Assembly (NCBI RefSeq): GCF_932294415.1
Contig: NC_065536.1
Span: forward strand, 57,723,854 to 57,787,853
DNA from: Quercus robur
Taxonomy: Eukaryota; Streptophyta; Magnoliopsida; Fagales; Fagaceae
Length of the DNA stretch: 64,000 nucleotides
Direction of reading: 5' to 3'
The translations under genes and the position numbers were made by a program. Shown in pieces: positions 51,927 through 62,745 of the stretch (positions within the stretch are counted from its first letter, which is position 1; the number at the start of each line of letters is the position of its first letter). The notes beneath the pieces are model-generated. The model was given only the letters and a program-made list of their open reading frames with translations. It had not been told where the DNA came from and searched no databases.

Positions 51927-53624
51927 ATTGATAGACAAAGAATAGCTAATTTATAGAAAAGCATATGAGGAGAAGAAGAGTTAAAATAAACAGTATAGTT
52001 GTAAGCTCTAAATTATTCAAACCATATATGTAATAGAATAATATTATACTACTATAATGTTATCATTAAAAAAATAATAATAATAACAACTTAAAAATGT
52101 ATTCAAATCATATCAACCCAAAGTAGAGTTCCAGAGAATTGAAAAATTCATCATCCTAAATAGAGATGCAAGAAAGAACAAAAAAAAAATCCACCCAAAA
52201 AGAAAAAGAGAGAGTACTTACTTTTTGTGTGGAGAAAATATGGATTGAATAAGTTAGAGATTAGAAAGATTATGGTAAAGAATATAGGAAGAAGAATAGT
52301 AAAAATAAAAGGACGAGAAAAAGTAATGGTAAGTTAGAGACTAGTGGAGAGATAAAAAGGTAAAAATGAATGAGAAATGTTAGAGAAAGTATAACAATAA
52401 AGTGAGAAATTAATAATGAGAAGATGAGTAAAAAAAAATGAGAGAGGAAGGGTTGGCAGAATGAGATAATATCAAAATTAATTGCTACATTTTAATTTTA
52501 ATATATTATATAGATTACTTGCTATTCTTCTTTACTAATACACATATTAGAGTAGATAGTGGCTGGTTGTCCTAACTGATTCTTTTTTCTTTTCTTTTTT
52601 TATAAATAAAAAAGGGAGGCTTGCACTTGTGATCACTATCCCCCAGCCCTGTCCAATTCTAGAAGGCATTCATTTACGACTTTTGATCAACTATGTCATT
52701 TACACAGTTTGATCAACTAAACTCCTGTAGTATCACTATTCATTATTGCTTCAATTCCTTATTTATCCTTCTTAGTGTATGCTTTGTTCTAAATAAAAAT
52801 TCTCTAAACTATTTAGAGTTTACTACTCTATGAATCACAATTTGTCACACATAAAATTTTCTTTGCTAATAAATTTTTAATGTTTCATTCAAGATGGATA
52901 AGTGCATATTGTTACATTATGGAGGATGAGTTTTATTCTCTTTATGAAGTTTGATGTGCATTTACATGTTTGCATAATATGGACATTAGAAGGAATTTTA
53001 TCTATTTGAACATAGAAATGGTGTCGCTCCTTAACAAAAGTTGCAGTTTTCTCTTGTAAATGATCATAAACCTAGGGAGGAGTACTAAGCCACAATAGTG
53101 ACAAGAAGTTGTGAATTTCAATTTTTAGTGTTTAAAATGTACTCAAATGTGTGTTTTCTTGCATTGAGGTAAAAAAGTTTTGGTTTAAGCTTTTATCACT
53201 TTAATTTCTTGGAGTATGAAGATTAGTATATTAGCTTTAAGTTAAAAGACATATTTACTTTTTATGCACTTCAGAGTATCAACTATTTTGAATTTGAATA
53301 TTACAACCTATTGGAGGATTGTAAGTTGTAATTTGTAAGAGATTCTATTTAAACAATTGAAAAATGCAAAGTATTTTAAAAAATCGAGTTTAAGAATCTC
53401 ACTCAAGCGATGGGCACGAGACCTAGAAATACATCAATGAAGAACATAAAAGCTTAAAACAAAAAATAGAAAAGTTTATCATATAACATTCATAGTAACA
53501 TGACTTGGAAATTGACTCCCTACACTTATTGAAGTTTCTAGCCATGATTCAAATATTCAAACCAAGTTCAGGGAAGAGATTAGCCTCTCTTCCTACTTAG
53601 TGAATGCCACAAACCAATTCCTAA
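51927..53624. other. Intergenic, no gene seen
   Basis: AT-rich, with many short gagaa/agtaa repeats at 52200-52450. The last ~200 bp (from about 53410) resembles the 3' flanks of the other membrane-protein copies, for example attgactccctacact. Confidence 0.5.
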
Positions 53625-54650
53625 TTATGCACCAACAGCTTCGATATCTCTTCCAACTTCCTCATCAGCTTTCTTCTCTAAAATCCGCTTCTTGCAATCA
53701 TAGAAATAGACCATGCAGACTACCCATTTCAGCACATTCCCCAAGCAGAACAAGCTGATTTGTGCAACAATTCCTCTCCCTCCTTCATAGCATCCAAAAT
53801 AGAGGCATGGCAACCTTAAACCCAGTCCCCAAACAAAGAAAACGAGCATCAAAAGCAGCCCACACCCCTCGCTACCTTTATTAAAATAAGCAGAAAGAGC
53901 AAATGCTTCACCCCCATATATCCCCTCCAACACTGAAATGACAATGCTCATATTCCACATAGCACTCCATTCTAAGTATTTTGTTAGCAGTGCTACAAAA
54001 GCTATTCCATAAAACACTGCAAAGAACACATCAATGGCAGAATCTTTGATAATAAAATGGTAGTCTGCGAATAACCACATCAATCCAAGTTGAAAACTAT
54101 TTGTGATTAACCATATTAACCCGAGTAGAATACAAGTTGATACGAAGAGAATGTAAATTGAAGTGATAAAAGTGCCTCTCACTCTTGCTCCATAGTAAAG
54201 CTTATTTATCATATCCTTCATTTCCTTGAGAGTCAATGGTCTCTCTTCTACATATATCTTTGACGCCAAATCAATAATCACAATCACACTGCAGAACTCA
54301 ACGAGATGTAGAGGCACCAGATAGAGGAAACCAAGGTGAAACAATTTTTCAAAAAGATCTTTGGTAATTTGAAGACTCGTTTCTTCAGTTGAAAAATCAG
54401 GAATCGACCTCTTATAGTAGAAGTAACCAGGAGGCTCATTAACGATATTTGAGGTTTCAACCAGTGTCCTCTGAAGGAAAATTTCATAGTAAACCATGAA
54501 GCATAAAAGAGGCAGGGAAATCAGAAAGACAAAAATGATGAAATTGAAATTCTTGAAAGAGATTTCAAGAGCTGCTCTAAGGACATCAAAGGCCTCCAGC
54601 TTCTGGTTCCGCTTATCATGAATGTTCTCGCCCAGCTTCTGCTCTGGCAT
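53625..54650 (-). CDS. Uncharacterised multi-pass membrane protein, copy 3
   Basis: Intronless, 341 aa from the ATG at 54648-54650 (MPEQKLGENI). In copies 1 and 2 translation starts seven codons earlier (M-x-x-x-HIM). Here that codon is ATC (gatcaatagcaatcac on the sense strand), so the start has moved downstream, leaving a slightly shorter N-terminus. A ~14-residue insert between hydrophobic segments three and four is an internal near-repeat (LGLIWLITN then LGLMWLFAD). The rest matches the family: WNMSIVISVLEGIYGGEA, LRLPCLYFGCYEGGRG, YDCKKRILEKK. The frame is otherwise open throughout. Function unknown. Confidence 0.84.
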   Translation of the reverse strand: MPEQKLGENIHDKRNQKLEAFDVLRAALEISFKNFNFIIFVFLISLPLLCFMVYYEIFLQRTLVETSNIVNEPPGYFYYKRSIPDFSTEETSLQITKDLFEKLFHLGFLYLVPLHLVEFCSVIVIIDLASKIYVEERPLTLKEMKDMINKLYYGARVRGTFITSIYILFVSTCILLGLIWLITNSFQLGLMWLFADYHFIIKDSAIDVFFAVFYGIAFVALLTKYLEWSAMWNMSIVISVLEGIYGGEAFALSAYFNKGSEGCGLLLMLVFFVWGLGLRLPCLYFGCYEGGRGIVAQISLFCLGNVLKWVVCMVYFYDCKKRILEKKADEEVGRDIEAVGA

Positions 54651-54777
54651 AATGTGATTGCTATTGATCTTCGAGTCTTTCTTTTTGGAGCTTAGTGTTC
54701 AGTGTTTTGGATCTCAATGTTTAGTGTCAACAAAGTAGATAGATAAAGATGATGGTGGTGGACTTGACTTCCTTGCT

Positions 54778-55163
54778 CATCTGTTAGTCCATATTGAGAG
54801 TGAAAAATGGTGCCATTGACCGAATGGTCTTTCATTTGGCTTCCCCACTAATTCAATTATCAGAGGACTTGGAACTGGTCAAGGTCTCTATTGAGATAAA
54901 TATATAGAACACAGAGAAAGAGGAAGGATGTTTCCTTGGTTCAGTGGTTGCCATTGACCCAATGGTCTTTCATCTGTTAGTCCATATTGAGAGTGAAAAA
55001 TGGTGCCATTGACCCAATGGTCTTTCATTTGGCTTCCCCACTAATTCAATTATCAGAGGACTTGGAACTGGTCAAGGTCTCTATTGAGATAAATATATAG
55101 AACACAGAGAAAGAGGAAGGATGTTTCCTTGGTTCAGTGGTTGCCATGTCTTATTCAAACTTG
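54778..55163. repeat. Near-identical 193-bp tandem duplication upstream of copy 3
   Basis: Catctgttagtccatattga begins at 54778 and again at 54971. The two units run in parallel to about 55147 with only a base or two different (gaccgaatgg against gacccaatgg). It lies in the 5' flank of the membrane-protein gene, so it duplicates promoter-proximal DNA. Confidence 0.92.
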
Positions 55164-56392
55164 AAAGCAGATTGTCTTGGACAGCACGCAGGTCATACAT
55201 AGCTTTGTTAATATGCCATTTGCATTTCATTTTAGCCTTTTGATCAGCAATTTGTCCTTTTGGAAGGACGTACTGCTTCACTTGCATGTCATTTTACACC
55301 ATTACACCTATGATAACTTGGTAATCTAATCTTTCTCCATGTCCGATAAACCACATGCCTTTGAATACTTCCTATCAAATACATGTCACTTCCAAGTCGA
55401 ATGTAAGCGTTGAGACTACAACCACATGCCTTTTTCAGGTTACTCCGATTAAAATTAAGTGGGTTCAAAATAAAAATTTTCATAATATCATTTTCAAGTT
55501 ACAACATACGTATTAGCTCTCAATTATGACTGCTGGATTCAACGCAGTACTACTCTTTTTCATTGCATTACTAATCCCTTACTGAAAAACAAAAACAAAA
55601 AAAACAAAAAAACACTGAAAACAATACAGCAGCATAACAAAAGTACAAGTTGATGTACGGAAAAAGAGTACAGAGCCTTGATGTTTCCAACCAAGACCTC
55701 CAAAATTCAAATCCCCCCACCCGATTGTAATTATCTAATTATCAATAATAATTAATAAATAATGATATAGGGAAGAAGTACACGTAGATATTAAGAGAAG
55801 AGGGGGGGATCTATAGAACAGACAGCATGCATTGACTTCACAATAATTGGGGAGTGGTAAAATTAAGCCAGTGTAGAAATTACCAGGTGGAAGGTCAAGG
55901 ACATCATATTTGAAACCAAATCACTAATACTTAAAGAATCACAGCATGTATCAAAATAAAAAATAAAAATAAAAAAGAATCACAGCAAACATAAGAGGTA
56001 CCTAAAGCAAAATAGTCAGGCCAAAAATCAAGCTTAGGAGTAAACACTACCAGCAGACTACAGGAACAGGAAGAGGGAAAAAAGTCACTGATTGCTAATG
56101 ACCACACCAGATGCAGGCTTACAAGCATCAGGGAATATATGAAGATTACTGAAATAAGGAAGTGTTGTATGCACAAACTACCTAACGATGTAGCAGAAAA
56201 AAACTGGGGGTTCTGAAGAGCCTCTAGGTGCAATGAAATCAGCCTTTCATGTTAATTCTCAGCATAGGCTTCCAAGCACCAGGCATTATGTCCATAAATG
56301 ATCACCGTAAACATACTCAAAAGAAAGAACCCAATGAACAACTTCATCTTCTTCAACCAGCCTTTAGAGAGAGTTGAAGGTGTTAGCTAGAG
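55164..56392. other. Intergenic or RSZ downstream region, nothing recognised
   Basis: No gene seen. The part nearest 56.2-57.2 kb could belong to a long 3' UTR of the RSZ gene, but no polyadenylation site was assigned. Confidence 0.45.
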
Positions 56393-56830
56393 GAGAAGCT
56401 TTGTTGCAGACTAAATCATCAAAAAGGGGTGCAGGCAACCAAGTTTCTCATAAATTTTCAACACATGGTACAAGCTGAACAAGATGCAGATGAGTAGATA
56501 ATGTCGTGCACAGAAGCAGAGATGGGGAGCAATTAACAGCTTTGTTGCAGACCAGATCATCAAAAAGGTTTGTTGGCAACCAAGTTTCAGCATAACAACA
56601 CAAAGTACAAGCTACAAGATGCAGATGAGTAGATAGTGTCGTGCAGAGAAGCGGAGATGGGGAGCAATTAACAGCTTCATCTTCATGAACAAAAAGGTTA
56701 ACTAAATTAGAAGCTTTGTTGCAGATGACTACACTAAAAAAGGTACCGCATGCAACCAAGATGCAGGAGCAACGACGACTAGATGACTGGTGCAGAGAAG
56801 CAGAGATGGGAACCATGTGCACTAAGATGC
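56393..56830. repeat. Three degenerate tandem copies of a ~110-170-bp unit
   Basis: Each unit starts agctttgttgcagac or agctttgttgcagatg (about 56396, 56539, 56712). Each contains aaaaagg, gcaaccaag, aagatgcag, gatgagtagata/gactagatgac and agagaagcagagatggg. Antisense frames over it (56448-56867) are repeat translation. Confidence 0.8.
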
Positions 56831-57236
56831 AGTATGCGGCGAAACGATGCCATTTAGCCGAAATCACACCTCAAAACAAAACATGTAAACTTTTTAGGAA
56901 TCTCTAATCCAAACAGATCTAAGCTACCAAAGTTAGTTAAAATAAAAATATAATAGCCAATAAGGTGACAATTTAAAGTAGGAAAGAGACCTCCAAGTTT
57001 CAGTAAGCTGAAGAGAGAAAGCCAGCGCAAAACGGTGTCCAAGGCACCCCTTTTGGCGGCTAAAACACTTTGTAGATGCTATCCATACCCAAGTTTCTAT
57101 CATTAACCATTGTCACGACATGAACATAACTAACATGATTCTTGTTTGTTCAACCATTTCTACAAGAACTACAGTAAAGCAAAGATGGCACCGTAACATC
57201 ATTCAGCGTGCATTTCAGATCACATACCATCCATCC
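56831..57236 (-). other. Likely 3' UTR/downstream region of the RSZ gene
   Basis: Directly downstream of the stop codon at 57237-57239. No further coding exon was needed to complete the frame. Alternative 3' exons could exist but are not visible. Confidence 0.4.
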
Positions 57237-60200
57237 TTAGTCTCTGCAGAGAAAAACAGAAAGAAAAAAATCAATCATAAGAGCTTGGATGAAAACAATA
57301 AACAAATGTAGAATGATGTTCTGTTCAACAATGATAAAGGACATGTCACGGTTTCTTTGAAAAGTTGTCCCTTCAAAGTGTTGAACTCCCCAGGTAGTTA
57401 AACTAGCAACATCATTAACTAGTACAAACAAGACATACCCATTAGCATAAGGTGAATCTTGGCGAGCACGGCGATATGCAGGGGACCTGCTGTAGCTGCG
57501 ACGTCTAGGAGGCGAAATGCTGCGGCGTCGTGGAGATCTTCTGCCACGGGGACTATAACTCCTGCAATGAGATACAAATACAAACCATCAACATTTGAAA
57601 TCCAAACTCATTATATCTAATTAACTACAATTCCATTGATTAATCAAATAGATAAAAATTCAAACTTCCAAAATATCATGTCATACATTAAAGAATGATA
57701 ACAATGAAGGAAAAGGCACTAACTGAAATTTTACATAAGCTGAGAGAAATCAAGCCACAATGTACTTTTCAAGATAATAAAGAATGATTTTGATAAATAA
57801 TACAAAATCTTGAAAATGAAGAAGATATGCATTGATAATTTTTCACATGCTTCAATTTGTAATATATAGTGGGTAAGAAATTCCCAGACAAACCCCAGTA
57901 AATGTTACCAAATTAACAATTGTGGAAGAAGACATAAACACGCACACCCAGAGGACTCAAACACCACATAAGTTAGATTAACAATTGGAATTGAGAAAGG
58001 TGACTTGCGGGCTAGGTGAACAAAGAAAATACAAACAAATCCACTATGTTATATTCTCACATTAATCCTTTAAAAAACATCATAAGATGCTTCACCTGTT
58101 ACATACTATTAACGGTTCAGTATCACATGCATACTCTATAACAAATTCATCTTCCAGCACCAAAGTTAGTACCAGTTGCATGGCACATACATATGAGCCA
58201 TTTGTTTTTCTTCATGACCAAAACATCATACGATATTGGAATTGCTGATATGGAATGGCAGTCAGATCTTTGGATTTATTAAAATTGATAAAATCTTCAA
58301 AACATTCAATGCAAGGTATAAAAATCTAAGCAACACCACACCCTTCAACCCACCTGCGCCCATACCCATAGTCTGGACTCCTCCGACGTCGAATAGGGCT
58401 AGGGCTTCGACGTCGTCCACTTCCCAAGCCTCGTGAGCCAATGCGCAAGCGACATTCTCGAGCAAAATGACCAGGTTCTCCACACTCATAACACTTTAAG
58501 TCCTCCCCTCCACCACGCCCACGTCCACCACCGCCGCCACCTCCACCGCCACGGCCTCCGCCACCCTTAGAATTATGAGAAAGCTCCACACGCCAACCAT
58601 TTTTCCCTGTAAAAGAAGAGTCTTGATTTTTATTTTATTATTTTTAAGTCTTGAGGATTGAAGAGTGGGAGGGAAGAAAGCTCTAACTTTCAAATCCTTG
58701 ACTGCCATTGAAGAAAGTTTTAGTAAGACACTAGGATGGAAACTTTATACAGAAAATTACCTGGAGCTTATCAGACATAGCCATGACATTTGCATGGGCC
58801 AAAGAACAAGCTAGCTAGAAAAGTATCCATAACAACATTGGTTTAAAACAGAAAAACTCAGACATGCTACGTATGATTTTAATAAAATCCATGCACCTCA
58901 AATAGCTTATGACCTCAAGATAAGGTAGATGCATGTCAATGACACTGAAGGGACAAAATATCAAAATTGATACCCAGATGCAAGAAAACCAGGCCTTTCG
59001 GTTATATAATAGCATATTGCAGTCAACCAGGCCCCAAAGTTCTATCTTCTAAAAGAACAGCAAAGATAATTAAAAAACTCGTGCTTTTCATTGATGATTT
59101 CTTGCACACATTGGTTAACAAATCACCATCTGTATATAGAAAAGAAATTTGATGGCATGGACATCTAATGTTTTGCTTTTCTTTGGGTAAATTTTAGCCC
59201 CAAGAGGAGGAAGGGGAGATTAAAACTAGTGACCTCCGCTTCAAGAGGCATGCTCCCCAGCCAATTGTGCCACCCCTTGGTTTTAGAGATCCAAATGTTT
59301 CACTGTAATTTCTATATACAGTACTCTAAAGGACTTATTAGCTCAATTCACCTTAGTGTAATTTCCAGTTATTCATATTGACACTTCATAATAATATGTC
59401 ATCCTTCCAGATCTATCTCTCTCTCTCACATCACGCACAGAGATAAATATCAGTATACTATTAAAAAATTGAAACTTTCTAAGAAATACAGAAAAAATGT
59501 TCTTCACATGAATGCATCATTAAAAATACAAGTAACAAGAACAAAACAATGCATTCAAATATGGTAATCAGAAACAATGAGAGAGAGAAAGTAAAGTTAA
59601 GCATTTTAAAAAACAATAATGATAGAATCACTGAAGTGATATAGAACAACAAATTAAAGATTCACTATACTGACCATCCAATGCATGTACGGCATCTAGA
59701 GCATCCCTGCGATCATCAAACTCAACAAATGCATATCCTGGTGGTCTTCGAGCAACCCAAACACTGCATAATTTCATTAAGAGCTTCAACATCAGGCAGA
59801 TATAAAGTTTGTTTCTCAAACAGAAAAATGTGACAACAAACAAGCAGACATATGCCGCCACCCCCCCACACCCCACAAAAAGGAGAAGGAAACAACAGCT
59901 TACAATCTATTCAATCAGCATTGCAAACATATAAATATCACAGAAAATAGTTACAATTTATCCTCATCGTGCCGCAACTTAGAATTGCCTTCTTCATTCT
60001 TTGCTAAGATTTATATGCCATAGCATATTAATATAAATGCAACTTAGAATTGACAAGAGTTCTCTAATTAAAGCAAAATGACTACCAAGTTGTCATTTAA
60101 TTTGATCATGTCAACTCCAAAACATATTAGCACGATAACACCATATATTTCGTCATTGATAGAAAGGCCAAAAGACAATCACTCAATTAAGCCTCAGAAG

Positions 60201-60611
60201 CACTACAAATTATCACAAAACTGGCACACATCATCAACTAAAAATTTCATTAAAATTGAACCAATTCTTCAGTGAAAAAGAAACGATTTGGGGCTCAGCA
60301 AATTGAAACTAAAAGGCCCCCATTTCATAGAAAACCAAAACCGGGGCCTTCAACTTCCATCGATAACCCAATTCCAAGTGCCAAACACAGCAACTAGAAA
60401 TGGTAAAAGCTAATAAAAAGCAACATAGCATACAGTTTTTCAATAATGAAAATCTGTTTTCACAAAAAAAAAAAAAAAAAAAAACCACAAACAATTTAAT
60501 AATGAAAGTGAACATTACTTACCTCCGAAGAACACCATACATTCGGAATTCATCTTCGAGATCCCTCTCGGACACTCGTTGATCCAAATTCCCAACATAA
60601 ACCCGAGACAT
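57237..60611 (-). CDS. RSZ21: SR splicing factor of the RSZ type (RRM, CCHC knuckle, RS tail)
   Basis: SR proteins bind exonic enhancers and U1/U2 factors and shape splice-site choice in the nucleus. Coding exons in transcription order: 60523-60611, 59675-59763, 58354-58606, 57439-57561, 57237-57243. They give 561 nt, 186 aa and stop, with GT-AG borders. RRM at about 1-72 with RNP2 VYVGNL (4-9) and RNP1 GYAFVEFD (39-46). Glycine/arginine-rich linker at 74-93. Single CCHC knuckle C98-x2-C-x4-H-x4-C111 ([14 protein letters not shown]). RS/RSP-rich tail ending SPYANGD. A single knuckle separates it from RS2Z proteins. Length and ending resemble Arabidopsis RSZ21 (from memory); RSZ22 is the close alternative. 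The last exon codes only seven bases, so an isoform retaining intron 4 would change only the tail. Confidence 0.93.
59165..59290 (-). mobile_element. tRNA-derived SINE in RSZ intron 2
   Basis: On the minus strand it has the A-box-like ggtggcacaattggctgggg and, about 40 bp on, a weakened B box (ggtcactagttttaatctcc), then the CT-rich word cccttcctcctcttggggc. No clear target duplication. Confidence 0.6.
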
Positions 60612-61080
60612 TGTAGCCACCCAGTGAAACCTAAAGAAGCAACCCAAACAAATAAAACTTTCTACCTCAAAATTTATACCAAGAAAAAGCAATTAGAGAC
60701 AAAATACTTATTTTCCCGCATACTAAAACCCCAACCAAAAAAAAAAAAAAAAAAACTGAAACTTGAAGCAAAGATCCTCAAAAGATGAAAGCTTTTTTTT
60801 CCAGGAAAGCACTATTTTCAGGCGAAATAAACAAAAACCAAAAGGTCCGATAAATGATTACAGACAGTGTTAAAGATGAGAGACAACTAGAGTTTTGTTT
60901 TGTAGACACGGATCGTGCAAAAGGCGAGTAGATGAGAGTAGAGACATAGCAATGGGTTACCTTGTGGAAGAAGTTAGGGTTCTGTGAGAGAGATCGTAAT
61001 CGATCAGAACCAAAACGAAAACGAAAACGAAATCGAAACCCTAGTGAAATGGGCAGAGCTGTAAAACCCTATGGAGGACC
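60612..61080 (-). promoter_or_regulatory. RSZ 5' UTR with a UTR intron
   Basis: A leader exon ends CTTCCACAAG at 60961, followed by a GTAACC donor. The intron is 60631-60960, with acceptor CTTCTTTAG, and the leader resumes at 60630 up to the ATG at 60611. The outer leader is rich in cgaaa repeats (61008-61040). No TATA box was assigned. Confidence 0.6.
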
Positions 61081-61255
61081 AAAAGCTTCTGAGACCGTAG
61101 TTTAGTTTGAGTGTGCAAAAGTCTTTTAAGTCTACGGAACCATCCTCGGACCTCAGCTGTTTTTGTGTGTGTCTCTTTGTCTTTTTCTTTGTTCTTTATA
61201 GCTTTATTTGGGCCTGTCATTGAGCCCGGCCCATTTACCATATGTTCAAACTAGG

Positions 61256-61548
61256 GGTCCGTTTGGATTAAACTTATTGCTGCTGAAACTGAAAACTTAA
61301 AACTAAAAATACTGTAGCAAAATAATTTTTAAATGTGTAAATAGTACCGTGAGACCCATTTTTAATATTTTTTAATACGAGAACAGTGTATGCACAGTGC
61401 GTAAACAATGCATACACTGTTCATAACAGTAAATATTGTCTCCCAAAGTCAACAAATGCGGGCAAAAAAAAAAAAAAAAAAAAAAAAGGAAAACTCAAAA
61501 CTTGGAAACGTGGACGCAGGATTCAGTTGAATCCAAACACACACTAGA
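61256..61548. mobile_element. MITE, GTCTGTTTGGAT-related family, copy 6
   Basis: Begins gggtccgtttggattaaact and ends ttgaatccaaacacacac. Shares tactgtagcaaaataatttt, aaatgtgtaaatagtaccgt and acgtggacgcaggattca with copy 1 at 949-1246. It lies upstream of the RSZ gene, much as copy 5 lies upstream of PRP31. Confidence 0.78.
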
Positions 61549-62163
61549 TTTTGAACTAGAAGTTCAATCTTTTTTTTTTTTTTTCTTTTTTAGAATCTAT
61601 TGGAAGTTCAATCTTGTTAAATAACAAGACACTACTTGTTTAGAGCACTAATATTGGGCCTGAAAAACCTCTTAGTTGCTATTTTAGCAATCAAAAACAT
61701 TAAAATAGAGCTTCATTCGAGTATGAATTTGTAAAACTTTTTAGTATCCATGATTAGTAAGGTTGTGTATATACTACTGTCCATAGGTTGTAAACCAAAA
61801 TATTGATATTTTATTCTCTCTCATACTTTAAAAGAGGGAAACATGATTTTTTATATTATTTGATGGTATAGTTTATATTATGTTAATGAGTGTAAAGTGG
61901 TGGGTTGTGCTAGTAGTGTTGGGCTGCTTCCTGCTGCACTAGGCCCAAGTTTTCTGGATAAGAGAGTTGGAACCGGTCCAGCTGCAACTCAATTTGGTCC
62001 GGTTTGTGCGCAAACTATGCCTGGTTTGCCAAGAACGTGCTTGCGGCAGGCAAAACTGTTTCAGACAAGTTGTGGCAGACAAACATAATAATAATAAAAA
62101 TAAAATATCTGGCTACTTAGTAGGAAATGACCAAATGATCCTCAAACACAATCACAGTAATAA
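61549..62163. other. Intergenic, nothing recognised
   Basis: Includes a T run at about 61569-61590 and two short overlapping open frames near 61897-62167 that share no known domain. Confidence 0.45.
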
Positions 62164-62745
62164 TTAGGGGTGTTCACCAAACCGCACCAAAACCGTCTGC
62201 AAAATGACATAACCGCATCGCACCGCACCGCACCGCAAGTAATAGTGCACTGCACCGCACCACACCGCACCCTCTCTATATATTAATTATTTAATTATTT
62301 TTAATATTAAATATATTATTAATAGTTTAATAACCCTAGTTTTCAAAAAAAAAAAATTTTGATAACCCTAGCAAGTGCTGATTAGGAAAGCCAACCCAAA
62401 ATAAAGAAAAACTAGCTCAATAGTGTAAAACTTGGACCAAAACAAAGGAAAAAAATAAGTTTTGGGTTAGGTAGAAAAAGCCCAAAATTTGAAAAATATA
62501 CCAACTTCAAATCATTCAAACCGCATCTTATACATCGCACCGCATATATGACCACAAAAATGAGGTGTGGTGCGGTTATGATTTTGGCTAAACTTTAAAT
62601 TGCACCGCACCGCACCGCACCACACCGCACCGCACATGTGACCGCAAAAATAAGGTGCAGTGCAGTTATGGTTTTAGATAAACCGCACCGCAAAGTGCAG
62701 TGCTAAAAATGGCCCAAAATTGCACCGCACCGCGAACACCCCTAA
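62164..62745. mobile_element. hAT-like MITE with TTAGGGGTGTTC ends and CACCG arrays
   Basis: The 12-bp termini TTAGGGGTGTTC (62164-62175) and GAACACCCCTAA (62734-62745) are perfect inverted repeats. Subterminal arrays of ccgca/caccg units occur at both ends and twice inside (62590-62640 and 62215-62270), some in reverse (ggtgcggttatg). 582 bp, no coding capacity. A target duplication is unclear because the flanks are attaat-like on both sides. Confidence 0.8.

Noticed and set aside
56448-56867. 139-codon minus-strand open frame rich in Cys and Leu
   Set aside because: It runs over the three-unit tandem repeat and contains repeated peptide blocks, so it is repeat translation.
58262-58708. Overlapping minus frames in the RSZ exon 3 region
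   Set aside because: Only one frame continues the RRM and gives the CCHC knuckle; the others are shadows.
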